This document shows, piece after piece, positions 62,923 to 64,000 of a stretch of 64,000 bases of DNA. The first letter of the stretch is position 1; each line of letters starts with the position of its first letter. The position numbers and the translations under genes were made by a program. The stretch is from Polaribacter huanghezhanensis (lineage in GTDB: Bacteria; Bacteroidota; Bacteroidia; Flavobacteriales; Flavobacteriaceae): contig NZ_CP128595.1 of the NCBI RefSeq assembly GCF_030444335.1, positions 1,364,001 to 1,428,000 on the forward strand, read 5' to 3'. Under the pieces are notes generated by a model. It was not told the origin of the DNA, did no database searches, and was given only the letters and a program-made list of their open reading frames with translations.

Positions 62923-64000
62923 TTATTTTACGATGAAAGATTGATTTTTAACGAACTGAATCAAGTTGTTGATGTCGTCTTTTAAAATTCTGTCGTCTTC
63001 TAATTTATCTACTTTATTTCGGATGATTTTAAAGTTCTCTTCAATGATTTCTGAAAATGTATTTGGTCTTCTAAAATCCATGGCTTGAGCAGCATACATC
63101 AATTCTATGGCAAATATTTTATCAATATTTCCTAAAATTTGATTGAATTGTCGTCCAGAGATACTTCCCATAGAAACATGATCTTCTTGTCCTAAAGAAG
63201 TTGGAATGCTATCCGCAGAAGGAGGGAAGCACAAGGATTTGTTTTCTGTTACCAATGCAGCAGTGGTGTATTGAGGAATCATAAACCCTGAATTTAATCC
63301 GCCGGCAGCAGTTAATAATCTCGGTAAACCAAATTTTCCTTCTAGTAATAAATACGAACGTCTGTCAGAAATATTTCCTAATTCTGATGCGGCAATCGAA
63401 CAATAGTCTAATGCCATTGCCAGTGGTTGTCCGTGGAAATTCCCTCCAGAAATTGCTTCGGTTTCACTTAATACAATTGGGTTGTCAGTTACCGAATTCA
63501 TTTCAATCTCTGCCAATTCTTCTAAGTGATAATAAGCATTTCTTGACGCTCCGTGAACTTGCGGAATACAACGCATCGAATATGGATCTTGAACACGTTC
63601 GCAACTTTGATGAGAATTGATGTTTTGAGAATTGTGAAATAACATTCTCATACGTTCAGCAACTTTTAGATTTCCTTTAAAAGGGCGAATTTCATGCAAT
63701 TCTAATTTAAACGGAGAAGCACTTCCTTGATATCCTTCAATACTCATGGCGCCACAAACATCCGCTAAATCAAGTAAATAATCCATCTTTTTTAATCCGA
63801 TGATAGCATGTGCTAAAATAAATTGCGTTCCGTTTATCAATCCCAAACCTTCTTTTGCTTGAAGCACTAAAGGTTTTAAGTTGTGTTTTTCTAAAATTGA
63901 TTTGGCATGGACAATTTCATTTTCCATCCAGAATTCTCCTTCACCTAATAAAGGAAGAAACAAATGTGAAAGTGGCGCTAAATCTCCAGAAGCACCAACC
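62923..64000 (-). CDS. hutH: Histidine ammonia-lyase (partial, cut by window edge)
   Basis: The frame is open to the right edge, so the N-terminal part is missing; about 359 residues are seen. The autocatalytic MIO triad Ala-Ser-Gly is present in VGASGDLAPLSH right at the edge, and NPxxSxxR-like segments (NSVTDNPIVLSE, QDHVSMG) follow. It deaminates histidine to urocanate. The hut order is H-U-I-G, read leftward, with 6 bp between hutH and hutU. Confidence 0.95.
   Translation of the reverse strand, partial: VGASGDLAPLSHLFLPLLGEGEFWMENEIVHAKSILEKHNLKPLVLQAKEGLGLINGTQFILAHAIIGLKKMDYLLDLADVCGAMSIEGYQGSASPFKLELHEIRPFKGNLKVAERMRMLFHNSQNINSHQSCERVQDPYSMRCIPQVHGASRNAYYHLEELAEIEMNSVTDNPIVLSETEAISGGNFHGQPLAMALDYCSIAASELGNISDRRSYLLLEGKFGLPRLLTAAGGLNSGFMIPQYTTAALVTENKSLCFPPSADSIPTSLGQEDHVSMGSISGRQFNQILGNIDKIFAIELMYAAQAMDFRRPNTFSEIIEENFKIIRNKVDKLEDDRILKDDINNLIQFVKNQSFIVK

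Overview
The window is AT-rich chromosomal DNA from a member of the Bacteroidota, most likely a marine Flavobacteriaceae (Polaribacter/Tenacibaculum-like; inferred from gene content and protein style, with no rRNA to confirm it). Supporting signs are many SPII lipoproteins, weak Shine-Dalgarno signals, TAnnTTTG-type -7 promoter elements, a mevalonate pathway with a GYDIA-type GHMP kinase, BlaI/M56 pairs and LytTR regulators. No phage, IS element, CRISPR array or rRNA was seen.

Layout. 1-4855: a hydroxyproline catabolic run (ketoglutarate-semialdehyde dehydrogenase cut by the left edge, DUF885 lipoprotein, hydroxyproline 2-epimerase, FAD D-amino-acid dehydrogenase). 4852-8835 (minus): GNAT, NTF2-like lipoprotein and a 1011-residue kinase/M23/class-III aminotransferase fusion. 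9039-14241: a nitric-oxide-type signalling block (receiver protein, H-NOX, PAS histidine kinase, Hpt, LytTR regulator, then a diverged Hpt and a second LytTR regulator). 14448-20417: a secreted surface-structure locus (abundant-subunit candidate, PapD-like chaperone candidate, 1025-residue usher-like barrel, two minor-subunit candidates). 20457-30299: adenine deaminase, PhnA, a BlaI/M56 pair, cyclophilin, S9 and M20 peptidases. 30473-32547: tRNA-Leu with a 2-kb ImmA-like/PIN insertion bounded by a 24-bp direct repeat of the tRNA 3' end. 32689-48706: general functions (BI-1, DEAD helicase, two M14 proteins of which one is catalytically dead, Prc protease, SurE, LpxB, ComEC, POT transporter). 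48895-58595: dispersed mevalonate/isoprenoid genes (HMG-CoA reductase, GYDIA kinase, diphosphomevalonate decarboxylase, mevalonate kinase, UbiA prenyltransferase). 58655-64000 (minus): hutH-hutU-hutI-hutG, with hutH cut by the right edge.

Main result. Four promoters in 8.9-15.3 kb (receiver/H-NOX/kinase operon, Hpt2-LytTR2, the abundant secreted subunit, and the chaperone/usher-like operon) share a 13-mer CNATTCRTCGAMA followed 21-22 bp later by a second half-site (TCAACGAAT-like). In all four, a TAnnTTTG-like -7 box starts 62-63 bp after the start of the 13-mer. This geometry fits a LytTR regulator binding direct repeats, so I infer that a haem-NO sensing phosphorelay controls both itself and a previously uncharacterised chaperone/usher-like surface appendage.

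Other highlights: a 336-bp perfectly identical tract between the two LytTR genes (recent gene conversion); a second Hpt protein that has lost its phospho-histidine; an integrase-less toxin-antitoxin-like insertion in tRNA-Leu; a dispersed palindromic repeat family, one copy of which appears to lie in frame inside a GHMP kinase gene; and a possible hydroxylysine-degrading fusion enzyme close to the hydroxyproline genes, which together would suit a collagen- or protein-degrading lifestyle alongside the hut operon and many peptidases.
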